Source: Breviolum minutum Mf 1.05b.01
Lineage: Eukaryota; Sar; Dinophyceae; Suessiales; Symbiodiniaceae
DNA: 64,000 nt
NCBI GenBank assembly: GCA_000507305.1
Contig: DF239043.1
Span: 1-64,000, forward strand
Direction: 5' to 3'
In this document: positions 1-11,285 of the stretch, in pieces
Layout of the letters: every line of letters begins with the position of its first letter
Position numbering within the stretch: position 1 is the first letter of the stretch
Translations under genes and position numbers: made by a program
The notes under the pieces: generated by a model
The model's database searches: none
What the model saw: the letters and a program-made list of their open reading frames with translations, nothing else
What the model was told of the DNA's origin: nothing

Positions 1-451
1 ACATGTGCTCTTCTGCCGCGTTTACTTTTTCTTGCGTGTATATCCACATTTCAAGAATGATCTGTGATTGGGAATCGTCATGTGGAACGCCATCATCTGG
101 GGGTCACAAGAAACGCCCTTCGCGAAAACAGGTTGGTAATTTTTGGGTTGTGTTCAATTGGACTGAGACGTCACCTCCCCTATTATTTCATGTCATATTT
201 TCCTACCACTATGCTTTGCTCTTTCGGGTACCCACTTGGGGTCTAGTGTTTTTTAGTGCTACAACAGCACACAAGACGAATATATGTAACTCACTAAAAG
301 TGCTCAAGACCTAAGTTTTGGGTAGTTAGGAATCGGAAATTCCACCATTCGAAAAGATGCAGGAAAAACCTCTGTGGGAAGGGAATTGCGCTTCAGTTCG
401 GATTTTTGTTCACTCGGAAGGTTGGCGATTTTTGCAGCAAAACCAACAACT

Positions 452-582
452 GCTTGGATGTCCCAGGAAGTTAGTAAAAGGTTAAGTGGGTTAAAATAAT
501 CCTAATGTATCCCATGTAAAAGTAGGTTATATAAGTTATAACCCATTTGCTAACCATTTGCTAACTTCCTTGGACATCCAAC
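452..582. repeat. Palindromic element, family P5 (TTGGATGTCCCAGGAAGTTAG ends)
   Basis: CTTGGATGTCCCAGGAAGTT to AACTTCCTTGGACATCCAA; loop holds TTATAACCCATTTGCTAACC. Confidence 0.8.
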
Positions 583-1170
583 TGAGTGGAAATTTGTGGG
601 TTGGGACCCGTTTTTGCGAGGGTGATTTGCTTCTTCATCTTTGCGGACGAAACCTGTGACTTGGGTGGTACGGCACATCTCTTCTTTGACAAGGTGGCGG
701 GCTTAAGGGTGGTAAAAACCGGTACATGAAGATGGGATGGGGACATTAACTAGCACCTGTGCGTGTGTGTGTTGAATCGGTTTTTGTTTACTGACAATAG
801 ATATTATGAATTCTTAGACTTTATTACTCTTATTGTTTGTTATGTGGTTTTGACATGTAAATGTACATATCATATCCATATCTAGGTCATCAAGTAAGGT
901 TCTATTGTCTAAATGTCCTTACAATTTTTGACTGGACGGGTGATTATTGATTCATTGTTCTTCATTTTTTCCTCTTTTTTCCTCGTTGATGATCCCAGGT
1001 GGCGGACTCTCTAAAATCTAAGTGGTGAGATTACAATTTTGCCCTCTAGTTCTTTGTTTTTTAAGGGGGGATGAAATCCTACCACCCCTCCCTTTGAAAC
1101 AGATTGTTATTTTGTTGTTTTTTATTTTTTAGATTCATTATGTACCTCCTTACATCGGAATTGGATTCAC

Positions 1171-1274
1171 CTAGGTGGTGGTTTCAAATATTTCTTATGC
1201 TCATCCGTATTTGAGGAAGATGAAACAAATTTGACGAGCATATGTTTCAGATCGGTTGGTTCAACCACCAACTT
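1171..1274. repeat. Palindromic element, family P1 (GGTGGTTTCAA ends)
   Basis: It starts CTAGGTGGTGGTTTCAAA and ends in the inverse TTCAACCACCAAC. Typical size is 90-120 bp with a conserved centre (ACCCC...TTGGGGAA and GATCCAATTTGAC in most copies). No coding capacity, so MITE-like. Confidence 0.75.
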
Positions 1275-1325
1275 GTGACTGTCGATATGTTCCCCTTTTT
1301 TCCTCTTTGCCTTGATTCTTAAACT

Positions 1326-1432
1326 ATACCCTCCCGTAAACTAACATAGCAAGGGAAAACCACCATTTTTAGTAGGAGATACATCTTCAAATGGTGGATT
1401 TCCCATTGCTATGTTAGTTTACCGGAGGGTAT
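1326..1432. repeat. Palindromic element, family P3 (ACCCTCC...AAACTAACATAG ends)
   Basis: ATACCCTCCCGTAAACTAAC to GTTAGTTTACCGGAGGGTAT. Elements are about 100 bp with a GGAAA...TTTCC loop region. Confidence 0.8.
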
Positions 1433-2242
1433 ATCAAAGTTCCTGTGCCGAAGAAACAACTTCTCTTCTTCTTGTTTGCGCTGCCCTTGCCATGAAGACG
1501 TGAATTACAGATATTGCAGCTTTATGATTGAAACAAAAACGGTAAGAATCTCCAAAGTTTGGTTTTCCTATCAAGGTATGCTAGATACACCCAAATGTAT
1601 GTGAAGACTATTGCCTTTTTTCAAAACTCTACATATATACTTGTACTTGCATTAGTTGGGGCAGCAACCCTTTGAACATATTTAAACAATTTTAACCATG
1701 TATATGTCTGTCTGGAGTCTTTTGAGCCATATTTCTTCACCCTGAATTCATCACGTTCTTCCAGAGTGATTTTGGATGTTCCTGGATATTCCACACAGCA
1801 AACGAAAGCTGCACACAACCAAAACTTCTTTTGACCCTCAGTTTTGAAAAACAAACATATTTATATTGTCATATTCTCCGACTTCTTGTTTGCCAAACAA
1901 GTCAAACATTTCTTCTTTGTCAAAAAAACTACTACAAAACTAAATGCAGCTGGGATCTAAACAAACTTATCTTTTTCCAGCTCTTCCGAAGTGACCGTTT
2001 GATTACCCCCAAATGGAGGTCACCAAAAGACCCCGAAAAGGCCACTTATGGGTCCAAAGTCACAAGAGGTCTCGTGGCTCCAACGAGATATCGAGATCTT
2101 GTGACGTGGCAGTATTTTTTTTGAGAAATCTCGGAGTCCTGAAAAAAAAAGATGATGAGGATCTGGCGGTCCATCTTGAGTCATATTTGAAGCTCCAAAA
2201 AAAAGATCTCGGAGTCAAACTCGGGGTTTTCACACAACTGAG

Positions 2243-2336
2243 GACCGCCTTGGTGATGCTACTTTGCTTCTGCTTGCGGCTCTATCTCACTGACCTTGTT
2301 GGTCCATCATGCCCGCGCTTGTTACGTGGCTCTCAG
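2243..2336 (+). CDS. Exon-like island, product unknown
   Basis: AG|G acceptor and AG|GT donor enclose an open frame with a hydrophobic stretch (TALVMLLCFCLRLYLTDLVG). GC is higher than in the flanks. No family recognised; could be chance. Confidence 0.22.
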
Positions 2337-2495
2337 GTCTTGCGCATTCCAACCTTCAAACACTCAATGTACATAATTTGCTTACACCTTGAGCAGTTTA
2401 GGACGGTAGAATGTAGGTAAAGTGCAGGTAATTACATATTGAATACACCAGCTCCTCCTTGGGAATCTGAGCAAACAAAAAAAGTGACTTACAAA

Positions 2496-2630
2496 GTGGG
2501 CCCTACTTTACTAGTTAAGTAGGTTAAGTAGGCTTATAACTCCACTCCAGGGTAACCCCAGCGACACGTTTATTTTCGGCCATTTATAGGGGCTATATAT
2601 AGCTCCATTTATAACAACAGACCCCTGGAA
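2496..2630. repeat. Repeat family P9 (ACTCCACT...GGCCATTTATAGGG)
   Basis: GTGGGCCCTAC, TTATAACTCCACT, TTTTCGGCCATTTATAGGGG and ACCCCTGGAA form an imperfect palindrome. Confidence 0.55.
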
Positions 2631-2759
2631 CTGTACCAAAAAAAACCCTGAACCACCTGTTTATTTCGGTAAATCTGTCCATTTTTTATGTATTTTTGTG
2701 GGATATTTGTTTCAAGATATGTTTAGTTTTCCAGGAGTCTGAGACGGAAATTTCCTTAG

Positions 2760-2860
2760 AAAAATTATCAACGATTGATTCAGCTGCCCGACTTCCACCT
2801 CACTCCTGAGGGTCAACTTTTTGACGAGTCCTTTGATGTGGTTCGATCTTCTGGTGCCTG
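2760..2860 (+). CDS. Exon-like island, product unknown
   Basis: After TTTCCTTAG the + frame reads LIQLPDFHLTPEGQLFDESF, then DVVRSSGAW, a soluble, protein-like composition. The possible donor is GA at 2861 (CCTG|GAAAGG). The long opposite-strand frame (2712-3302) covers the same bases and is low-complexity, so I prefer the + reading. No family recognised. Confidence 0.28.
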
Positions 2861-3647
2861 GAAAGGGGGAATATTTTTTGAGGTTTTTTGGATGTGATGG
2901 GATTTTTTTGGGTGATGTATCTGGACCGCTTGGAGGGGTGCCAAATGGATGGCAAAAGGTGCCATGAAGCAACCCCTTACGGTTTAAACACCACCCAATG
3001 GAGGGTGCTGGTAGTTTGATGTTTTTTCTTGTTTTTTTTCTGATGTTCTTTGATGGATTTTCTTGGATGGGATTTTGAGATGTTTTAGAGATGTTTTGAT
3101 GTTTTTCCTGGGATGGACATAAGTTAGTCTCCCAACTTAAGAAAGGTCTTGTCTTTTTGAGTGATGAAAAGTAGTGATGAAAAGTTTCGTTCAGGTTACG
3201 GTTAAAAAAACAAAACATGTCTTTGGAATTTTGGAGGTGAAAACATTTATTAAAGACACCTTTGAGTTTTACAAAATTGCGAAGGGATGGAATGGCACCC
3301 ACAAAGACTTAGATCGAACACTATTTGTTGGAGTCCTCAAAGGGTGAAAATTACTGTGAAGGAGTTGGTTGTTGAAATTTCATGGGAAATTCATCCCGTG
3401 TTCCATGGGAACCCACGTTTCCTTCATGTTCAGCGGTTGTAACCATACTTTTAGGACATACCTGGATCCTTAGGGTCTAATATGTATTTGGCAAATCTTT
3501 GCTTCATCGTCCCTCAACAGCCACTTTGCAAATTTGGTGTTTTCTTTAAAATGTAACTCACTAAGTGCTCAACCTTTAATCCCGGGCACCTCAGTTTTGC
3601 CTAGATACTAAAGTTGTTAATATGCAACCAACAAAAATGGACTGTGT

Positions 3648-3712
3648 CATATGGGTGATTCTCCAAAATAGTGGTACCTCATTTCGTACCATTGGGTGTG
3701 TAGGAAACCCTA
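3648..3712. repeat. Short relative of family P10
   Basis: TCATATGGGTGATTCTCCAA to GGTGTGTAGGAAACCC; a shortened copy. Confidence 0.4.
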
Positions 3713-3960
3713 GTGTTGGTACTACACTGCATTTTTTAAAAGGGGGCAAATGGTCATGTGGCGTGGCCGATGTCATTTCTCATAGGGCATGTCAATGTGG
3801 GTGGATTTTATGGTGAATTCCAAGGTACATATGTACTTAATGGGATCCTATGGGGTTTGAATAACCATGGATAGATGTTTCATATCACCAGGGTTGCCTT
3901 ACAATGATTTTACCTATAAATTAACCATAGGATACATGACCTTCCCATGTATCCCTAACA

Positions 3961-4048
3961 TACCCATAGGTCCATAGGATCCATGTATGGATTATTTGCC
4001 TACATTTCCCATTGAATGTGGCCATTTTTCACCTTGGACCCTATGGGA
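3961..4048. repeat. Truncated palindromic element, family P4
   Basis: TACCCATAGGTCCATAGGAT then TTTGCCTACATTTCCC, as in the 46411 copy; its right arm stops where the P2 element at 4049 begins. Confidence 0.5.
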
Positions 4049-4154
4049 TACTGTTGATGCAAAAAATCCTGCACCACTTCGGATGATAAAACCCCCTCTG
4101 AATAATCGGATAAACTACCTATCAACTGTTGCAGGATTTCTTCCATCAACAGTA
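4049..4154. repeat. Palindromic element, family P2 (TACTGTTGATG ends)
   Basis: TACTGTTGATGCAAAAAATC to GATTTCTTCCATCAACAGTA. Inner arms GCACCA / TGTTGCAGG. It begins exactly where a P4-like element breaks off. Confidence 0.75.
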
Positions 4155-4576
4155 GGATATATTCTTAAGATTTATTAACCAACGTAACACAGGCTTTCAC
4201 GGTCGTTGAATACTCTCACAGGCCATGTTGCCCACTTTCACAGAGGCCATTTTGCAGGTCGGGGTCTGCAGGTTGTGCGGCTTTTGCGTTGATAAAGCAT
4301 GCTGCCAAGATTCATTAGATGGCTTAACTTCATGTGTACCCGGACCAGACCCTATATATTATATAAGGGGTTTGCTCACGTTGCTTAATTGCACACAGTA
4401 GCATCCATTTAGCGCTTTTTTTTTGTGGGTCCTGGTATGAATACAGAGCATGTCAATGGACCTCGATTAGACCCAGAACAAGCTATATACCTTTTGAGGG
4501 AAGAAGGGACCTCCATTTTTGGGGGAATCGAAAGGTCGCCCTGAAGACCCTTATATAGGGTATATCTACATAGTGA

Positions 4577-4699
4577 TACTGTTAATGGTTCAGAAATCGA
4601 GCTAACCACCTGGGATACAAAATTCCCTGCAAGTAATGGTAGATTATCCTACCATATCCTACCTAGCAACTGGTGCAGGACTTCTGAACCATCAGCAGT
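4577..4699. repeat. Palindromic element, family P2
   Basis: TACTGTTAATGGTTCAGAAA to TTCTGAACCATCAGCAGT; the GGTTCAGAAAT subfamily. Confidence 0.75.
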
Positions 4700-5097
4700 T
4701 TGTAAATATGTACAGTATACAGAGAGTCCCCCCAAAGTTTACATGAAACCTGAAAATTGAATTGATCAAAAGGATTCTCAGGTTCTAGTGTAGTTATGAA
4801 AAATTCAGGTTCCATTTTCAGATTCTAACTGTGAAATTTCAGGTGTGCATTTTTTAAAAACAATCTATTGGATCCAACATTGTGAGAACACTCGTGGTGA
4901 AGAACCTCCTTAATTTGTGATTTTATACGGGTGGAATCCTGACAAAATCCAAAACATGTTGTTTTTTTTCCAGATAATCAGTACAATTTCCAGGTGATTC
5001 AAAGTGCCATTTTAAGGAGCCGGAGGTCACTTAAGCTGTTTGAAAGGGTCATAGATCACTGTCCTAACCTCATGAATTGGGAAATACGTAATATAGC

Positions 5098-5146
5098 ATA
5101 CATATATATATATTTATATATAAGTTATATATATATATGATATATT
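5098..5146. repeat. (TA)n-rich tract
   Basis: Alternating TA with few interruptions, upstream of the 5188-5595 open frame. Confidence 0.85.
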
Positions 5147-5187
5147 TAAACAACTCTGCAGATTGTAAATGTTACCTGCGTACAAAT

Positions 5188-5595
5188 CTATTTGAGATGC
5201 TGCGTTACCCCGAACGCCATTGCCCACAAGCTCAAAGAGGAGTTTAGCATTGGATTTATAATTTCAGTAGATGCTTCATGTTGTGCTAGTGCAGCTATAT
5301 TTGTCAGATGTTTGTGGGCATCCATTGGTGTGCGTTTCAGAATTGAACCCGAAAAATCTACAGGAAGGCCTTGCATTCCAATAGGAAACCACCAGTTTGT
5401 GTTAGGATCCCTCATTTGCTTCGACATCCAATTGTCAGTATCTAAGCAGAACTTGCCCACATAGCAAGTTCGGAGTTTGGTGAACAGTGAGATTTCCGCA
5501 GGTGTTTGGATCAAGAAGCCAAAAAATACCTGCTGCAATGTTTGGCTTCTATCATGTTTTGAGACAGCCAACTGTAATTTTGAACATGAAACCAC
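5188..5595 (-). CDS. Open frame of 135 codons, product unknown
   Basis: The frame lies just upstream of the PPR gene and is divergent from it. The middle part (MRDPNTNWWFPIGMQGLPVD, then FSGSILKRTPMDAHKHL) has balanced composition and no low complexity. The + strand is also open over 5192-5464, so strand is uncertain. The frame need not begin at its first methionine. No domain recognised. Confidence 0.25.
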   Translation of the reverse strand: MVSCSKLQLAVSKHDRSQTLQQVFFGFLIQTPAEISLFTKLRTCYVGKFCLDTDNWMSKQMRDPNTNWWFPIGMQGLPVDFSGSILKRTPMDAHKHLTNIAALAQHEASTEIINPMLNSSLSLWAMAFGVTQHLK

Positions 5596-5705
5596 ATGAA
5601 TATAATGGATATCTATCTACATCTTACTGTTCTGCTATGTTTTTCTAGGCTTGAAGGCCATTTGTCTTCTGTACCTTTGCCTTTACTTGCAGAGCCATTG
5701 CAGCA

Positions 5706-6735
5706 ATGCAGAGACGACAAGCTTGCAGTGCTGAGACCTCTCAGAGGCAGCGATGTCTTGTTCTATGTGCTGCTGCAATGGTGTGTATCCTGTGTTTTGG
5801 TACACACCATGCCTATAGCTTTGCCAAAATTTCACAGCAGGAGTCCTTGAGCAATTTTAGGGAACGCTCCGGAGAGGCGAGTCGTGCAAAAGTGACCTCT
5901 ATGACTGACGTTTCTTCAATCAAGTTGACAAAGGAAGAGAGCGTGCTTCTCAAGAGCATCTCACGTGCCAGCGAGAAAAGAAACTGGCCACATGCTAAGC
6001 AATTGTTTGAGACCTATTCAGGTGATGCCGTGCCATTGTATCATGCAGCAATGTATGCAGCATTTCGCAGCAGGAAGTATGAGGACGGAGCAGAGCTCTA
6101 CAAAAAGTGCCGCCAGTCATGCTCGCATCTTCAAGAGCCTGTTTTTGCAACGGGCATGAAGATATATGGGAAATTGGGGCGGCCTAACAAGGTTGAGGAA
6201 ATTTGGCAAGACTGGGGCTCGAATTGATGCGGCTGCTGATGATGGTGACATTAAACAAGCCGCTACAGTTCTTGACCACATGCAAGACAACGGTTTAGAA
6301 ATCCTTACGCTTCATCTAAATTCAGCAATTCGCTCTTGCTGGGGAATGGGCAAAAACAATGCCGCGGCAGCTAGATATTTCTTTGATTTGCTGCCTGGGT
6401 TGGGCCTGAAACCAGATATTGTTTCCTTCACAACTTTGGTCGGTGCTCACCAGAAAGCAAGCTTGGACAAAATACTTCTTGCCTACGAAGAATTGAAGTC
6501 TTCAGGTACAAAGCCAGACCGCGCCTTTGCAGAGACATGCATTATTGCGATGTTGCAACTTCAGAAAACCACAAATTACGATGCGCCCAAGCAAATTGCA
6601 ACTTCTTTGCAAGGGACTTCACCCGCTCGACTCAAAGCCGCGAAGGATGCTTTTGCGGATTTCAAATCTGCTCGAATAGATTTGTCCGTGCTTTGTACAA
6701 AAGTGGAGAAGGCCTTACAGCTTATGAAACTGTAA
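5706..6735 (+). pseudogene. Pentatricopeptide-repeat (PPR) protein gene, intronless, broken by one frameshift
   Basis: Two overlapping frames read as one PPR protein. Frame 1 (5706-6227, 173 codons) starts MQRRQACSAE and has a hydrophobic stretch at residues 17-31 (CLVLCAAAMVCILCF). This could be a signal peptide or the first part of a plastid-targeting leader. Helical repeat sequence follows, up to KVEEIWQDW near 6213. The protein then continues in the next frame (open 6166-6735) from ARIDAAADDGD at 6217, through a clear PPR unit (KPDIVSFTTLVGAHQ, then ELKSSGTKPD) to a stop at 6733-6735. From memory, related dinoflagellate proteins have a spacer of some 15 residues between EEIWQ and ARIDAAAD; it is missing here, so a short deletion that is not a multiple of three fits best. 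No intron could fit, because both frames are recognisable within a few bases. PPR proteins bind organelle RNA. A sequencing error or functional frameshift is possible. PPR identity is confident; pseudogene status is moderate. Confidence 0.75.
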
Positions 6736-6928
6736 AGTCATGATGCCAGAAAACATCAACATTATAGCTTGTTGTGCAATTGCTTAACATGGAATTGTCC
6801 AAAACTGTGGAGACCGCTCTGAGGTGGGCACGAGTGGAGTGACAGTGCTGCCTGGGAATGCATTGTGTTTTAGTTGGTCCATTTGTTTTTTTTACAAAAA
6901 CTTATATGTTTTGGCCTAATGCCAATCC

Positions 6929-7507
6929 ATGTTTCACTTTTGGAATCTGATCGACTCAGGAGTTTTGTGTTTGTTGCTGAGATTTTGGATTGCTGCGTTT
7001 TGTCCCTTCATCGGGTGTCATGTTGGCATGGTAGGCGAAGAACTTGGTTGTTTCGGTCTTATGGTGGTTTATGCTGCCTCCTACTGTACAGGAATGATGA
7101 TAGTCCATTATGGGAACCCCGTTCTTTACCAACCAGAGTTTCACAGAATGTTTCTGCGTTGCTTAGATGCTAAGTGTCATGCAGTGAATGCGCAATTCGA
7201 TGGACTTTTGCGCACTTCAAACCTTACATATCCACTCAGGATTTGTTTTGAAAACATATTCACTAGTCTTCCAAGTACCACTTGGGAACTTAGGGGCGTA
7301 CTAGATATTTCGAGGGTTCTTAGGCATTTTGCAACTATTGTTTGTGCTCTTGGGGGCTGTTATAAGTTGCCAATAACATCACAGAACAGGCTGGACAATG
7401 CGAAAAACTTCGCTCGGCCAGGCTGTTTTCAAAGAATCCAACCCTCAAAACCGTGGGACCCTTACCTTGAACCTCTTACAACCTTCCAAACACCACTGAA
7501 CATTTAA
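6929..7507 (+). other. Open frame of 192 codons downstream of the PPR gene, probably not a gene
   Basis: A long open frame with several hydrophobic stretches (for example LGCFGLMVVYAASYCTGMM) follows the PPR stop by about 190 bases. Part of a second frame is open too. No motif is recognised, and the last third looks like repeat sequence. It may be 3' flanking sequence or an old coding relic. Confidence 0.2.
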
Positions 7508-7637
7508 TTTCACATGATTTTTTATATTGCACCATGGCAAATCGATCGTCCCAACTCACCATCATGAAACTGGTCCTTCAGTTTCACACCTATAATATTA
7601 TAACCTCCAACTTTTTCGGCAGTTTTCGACGTCGCAG

Positions 7638-7757
7638 GAATACAACATCTTCCCGAATCTTATTTGGCTTCGTTTTCCGCGGCTTTTGGACGTTGCCTTA
7701 CGAGAGGGTTCGGGTGGCGAAGGTGCCCCTGAGCAGCTCAACGTGCTGACCTGGGAG
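7638..7757 (+). CDS. Exon-like island, product unknown
   Basis: Forty whole codons lie between an AG|G acceptor and an AG|GTTTCC donor. The sequence EYNIFPNLIWLRFPRLLDVA, then LREGSGGEGAPEQLNVLTWE, is protein-like and GC-rich relative to its flanks. All three + frames stay open for part of the interval. No family recognised. It could be a 5' exon of the module A gene. Confidence 0.27.
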
Positions 7758-9193
7758 GTTTCCACGGGGTATAGTGGCCCCTTTTTGGGGCCGAGGGCCT
7801 CATTTTCTTGGTTGGTAGGCTCATGGTAGATGTCAGTTTCAAGGAAAAATGTTGCATTATACACAATATATTTGGCTTTCAACAAGAAAGATTTTGGTTC
7901 TGCTTTCTTGAAAGTTTGACCACGCGATGTTTGGTTATGTTTGGGAACAAATGGTGCCAAGGTCAGAAAATTCAGTGTAGAATATCTAGATCAGATTCAA
8001 GTTGTGCACTTTGGATATTTGGTTTACTTGTTCATTCATCGTGTTTTTTCAGGGTCAGTGAGATTACCAACGAACGGGATAGTCAGTGCACTCAAACTTC
8101 AAGTTTTCTCACAGTGGCGTTTCCTTTATCTTGACTTGTTCTGAACCTTCTTTGGAACTTGTAACTGAGTGGTATTCTGTTGCATGTGGCAAAAGACAAT
8201 GTGTTTGTGAATGATTTTCCTTCCTGTGGGTTTCTTTGTTTTTCAACCAACCCACATTTCAAAACTGCCAAAATGACACCCTCAAAATCCAATCACTGGT
8301 TGTGAATGAGAATGGGACCTAAATACCACACAAAGGATGTAATTTGGACGCCTCAATCAATCATACGCTGGCATGACACTGTGATTGGACTCCGATGGAA
8401 TCCCTGACACGATGCAGGCATCGACGTCATCGCGAGGTTGGTGGCAAACAACTGGAGTGTCTTGGCGATGTATGGTGATGTGTGTCTTTTTTCTTGATGA
8501 TGTCTGGCGGTGTTTTTTTGAAGTGAGCAGTCTTCACAGTACAGTGTTTCAAATGTCGTACGTATCGTACATGTGAATAATGGCTATGGGCCATGGATAC
8601 TGTATTCTCCATAATGCCGTGAAGTCAGGCATTGAAGCCACACAGGTTCTGTGTTTATCAAGGTAGCCAAGTTTTTTCCCCGGGCTATTTTCACGACATC
8701 CACGTTGGTGAATCATTAGAACTGTTTTGTAGATACCAACATGGGTTGCTTCGTAGATGTTAGTGGCTGGTCAAAGCATGTGTATTTGGGCCAATGTTGA
8801 TCGGGACGTTAAACTGCCGGCCAAATATTCCAAACAAATGAAATAGCTTCAGGTTTGGGATACCTAGAGTGTCAGCCAATACTTCGCCGTGAAAAAAATG
8901 TTTAGTAACATACCGCAAATAAATTTGTTAAACGTGAATAAACAGAAAACAGACTCTGATACATTCGGCGGGCAAGTTGTTCGACTCCCATAGAAGGTAG
9001 ATTTGAAAGACATTTTTTTGTAGACCTGGACCTTCTGAGGGGTGCCTTCCAAAATTAATGCAATGACGTTTCGGTTCAAAGTTCTACCACCGGTTGTTAC
9101 AATTGTCATCAGTCACGACCCATGTTTTTAGCCTCCAAGAAGTCACAGGGGTATGACTTGACTTGAGGATTTTTAGAAGAGAACTCATTTGAA

Positions 9194-9297
9194 ATATCCC
9201 GAAATCTAACATAGATACCCAAAATAGCCATAGTTGAAAGGACAAACACTTTCCAATCCATCATTTTGGGTATCTATGTTACTTTCAGGGAGTGTAA
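9194..9297. repeat. Palindromic element, family P3
   Basis: ATATCCCGAAATCTAACATA to TATGTTACTTTCAGGGAGTGT. Confidence 0.7.
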
Positions 9298-9800
9298 TCC
9301 TTCATATACCAGTGCTGAAATGAATGCTGTGGGTTTTTTTTCTCAACCTCTTTTACCAGCTGGTTGGAGGTTGAAAGGTTGAACAGTTTCCAAATGAAAA
9401 CATCCAGGTGATCCTTGAGGTCACGAACAGCCTTTTGAAAGGGTCGCTTAACTTCACCATCCCCCCCAAAAAAAGGTCACAAGGACTTGCCAGGATTATT
9501 TTTTCCAACCTTTTTACAACAATTTCCCATTTTTCAACCTTTCAACATTTGGTTTCCTGCCATGGGGGGGGCACCTTTCTTCAACACGCAGCCCTGTGCA
9601 GGCATTTTGAAGGTCTCAGTCACTTGGCGTCCTAAAAAAAAGAAACTTTGGGTGTGGAATCGGGGGGGGTAGGACCTCGAAAAATACACCATTGAACCGT
9701 TCAGCATGTTTAGTTGGTTTTCCAGCAGAAGATGTTCATGTTTAACAGACATGTGACATTGTGACATGTTAGTTTGAGAGAGGATGTTTGGAATGATTAG

Positions 9801-9958
9801 GGATCAGTGGTGATACTGTCAATGATATGCGCAACATTTTGCGATGGAGATTACCAGGGATGAAGCAAACCAGAGTCACGAGCACTAGTGTTCGTAAAGC
9901 TACAGGGTCATGCAAGTACTTGGACGCGAGTGCCCGAAAAGAAAAGTGTCCACTGATG
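9801..9958 (+). CDS. Exon-like island, product unknown
   Basis: AG|G acceptor, GT donor (GATG|GTGATC) and about 52 open codons rich in basic residues (MRNILRWRLPGMKQTRVTST, then SVRKATGSCKYLDASARKEK). The minus strand is open over the same stretch. No family recognised. Confidence 0.27.
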
Positions 9959-10109
9959 GTGATCACTTGTGATTTTTTAATGTTTTGAAATTCATTTTCG
10001 GTGGAAGATGAACAATTTTGATCAATGAATCAGCGGATAATGCATGTGACAGGATCAAATCAGAAACAAAATATTTGTCCAAACTGCAAACTGCCAAGAA
10101 ATATGTGCA

Positions 10110-10128
10110 CATGTGTGTGTGTGTGTGT
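10110..10128. repeat. (GT)n microsatellite
   Basis: About eight GT units. Confidence 0.85.
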
Positions 10129-10446
10129 TTGACAACTGAACGGTTGTTGATAGACACAGTTGTTGGTAGACACAGTTGTTCATAAATTGATTGCTGTAAT
10201 GGAATCGCTCCGGTTGCTTTGGAAGTTTGATCATAGATGAGATCAAAAAGAATGATTGCTGTAGTTATTGGTAGTTTCAATGATATTTTGGGAGATATGA
10301 TGCACTTCAATTTCACCCATATTTAATAAGATGAGGTTGAAAGTAAAATGATAAAAAAGGCATATATATATATATATACACAAACGAAACTCGTCATCAA
10401 ATCTATAGTATCTATAGATTTGTGATGATTTTTTCTATCACATGAT

Positions 10447-10562
10447 CCCTAAGAATCCTAAAATCCTCGAACCTGGATATTTTGAGGTCCCCCCCAAACA
10501 CACCCCTGGTATACAGGGTTCATTCACCCCTCCATTAGAGCGTCCCAGCTGATTCTTAGGGC
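10447..10562. repeat. Imperfect palindrome with CCCTAAGAATCC ends
   Basis: CCCTAAGAATCCTAAAATCC to AGCTGATTCTTAGGGCTTAG. Related left ends occur at 14284, 31244 and 57692. Confidence 0.5.
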
Positions 10563-10778
10563 TTAGGGAGGGACAAACTGCACCAGATCCAAAAACTGGA
10601 TGATCATGTCTCTAGGTGAACATAAAGAAATCAAAGAATCCATGATAAAACCCCGCAAGAGGTAGTTTCTACATACTGTAGGGAAATCTAGATCTATGTT
10701 TTTTGCTGTAAATGTCCTTTTTTGTGTAGAATCGACTTTGGATAGTTCACCCAGATGATACTAGACACCTTAGGGGAG

Positions 10779-10807
10779 GCTTCGCCGTTACCGTTGTGTT
10801 CTCTGAG
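10779..10807 (+). CDS. Module A possible micro-exon: end of S1
   Basis: A 29 nt AG|G to AG|GT interval reads FAVTVVFSE, resembling the VVFSLET end of S1 in module B. It lies 280 bases upstream of the S2 reading. It is very short, so chance is a real possibility. Confidence 0.2.
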
Positions 10808-11082
10808 GTTCATTTGTTGTGTGCTGTATGGTTTGCATGTAGCACCATACATTATTTGATTCTTGGTTTGCTGAAGTTTTTCTGGTCACGCACAAACATA
10901 CTCCCATGGGGCAAGTCGAAAGATTGTTCTGAAACAAAATTGGCATAGTACTGGTTGTCAATTTGAATGTGTTTTTTTTTTGGCAGGCTTCCTACCCAGG
11001 AGGGATTCGAGGATGAACAATGGTGAAAAGCTTTGTTGTTTCAAATCAATGCACTGGGTTTGGGATTGGGTTTCCCCACTAG

Positions 11083-11285
11083 CAACTCCCTTTTTGTTGT
11101 GCGACTATGTTCAGAATTTGGTTTAGCCATACTTGGGATGATGTTCAGTTTGGAGTACCTCATTAGATTTTGGTTCAGCATCAGCATCTTGGCGTCTTTT
11201 CTTCTAACGATGCTGCAGAACGGACAAACCAAACCCCAGGCTGTTCGTTTGGTTGCCTCTGTAGCGATTGTTCGCACATTAGGTT
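11083..11285 (+). CDS. Module A candidate: S2 helix, perhaps into S3
   Basis: After TTTCCCCACTAG the frame reads FVVRLCSEFGLAILGMM, then FSLEYLIRFWF. F-x-L-E-Y-L-I-R-F is the classical S2 signature (F-T-x-E-Y-L-L-R). The frame stays open to 11327. A downstream part (AVRLVASVAIVRTL, between AG|G at 11245 and AG|GT at 11283) could be S3, but it lacks the S3 aspartate. Another frame is also open here from an AG|G at about 10986. Exon ends are therefore approximate. No S4 or S5 for module A was found between 11.3 and 13.0 kb. Confidence 0.4.

Larger units (their letters stand above)
133..2242. other. Left part of the window, no recognised gene
   Basis: P5, P1 and P3 elements. Short open frames at 3-314 (+), 561-746 (-) and 1621-1854 (-) have protein-like composition but no motif or decisive splice sites. 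Confidence 0.45.

Noticed and set aside
2712-3302. Longest open frame in the window (196 codons, minus strand)
   Set aside because: Low-complexity Lys/Asn/Ser/Pro sequence from GATGTTTT-type repeats, with no motif. A + strand exon-like reading covers part of it. Length alone is not convincing here.
5643-5668. Possible relict spliced-leader sequence upstream of the PPR gene
   Set aside because: Only a loose match to the dinoflagellate leader (GGCCATTT shared); not better than chance.
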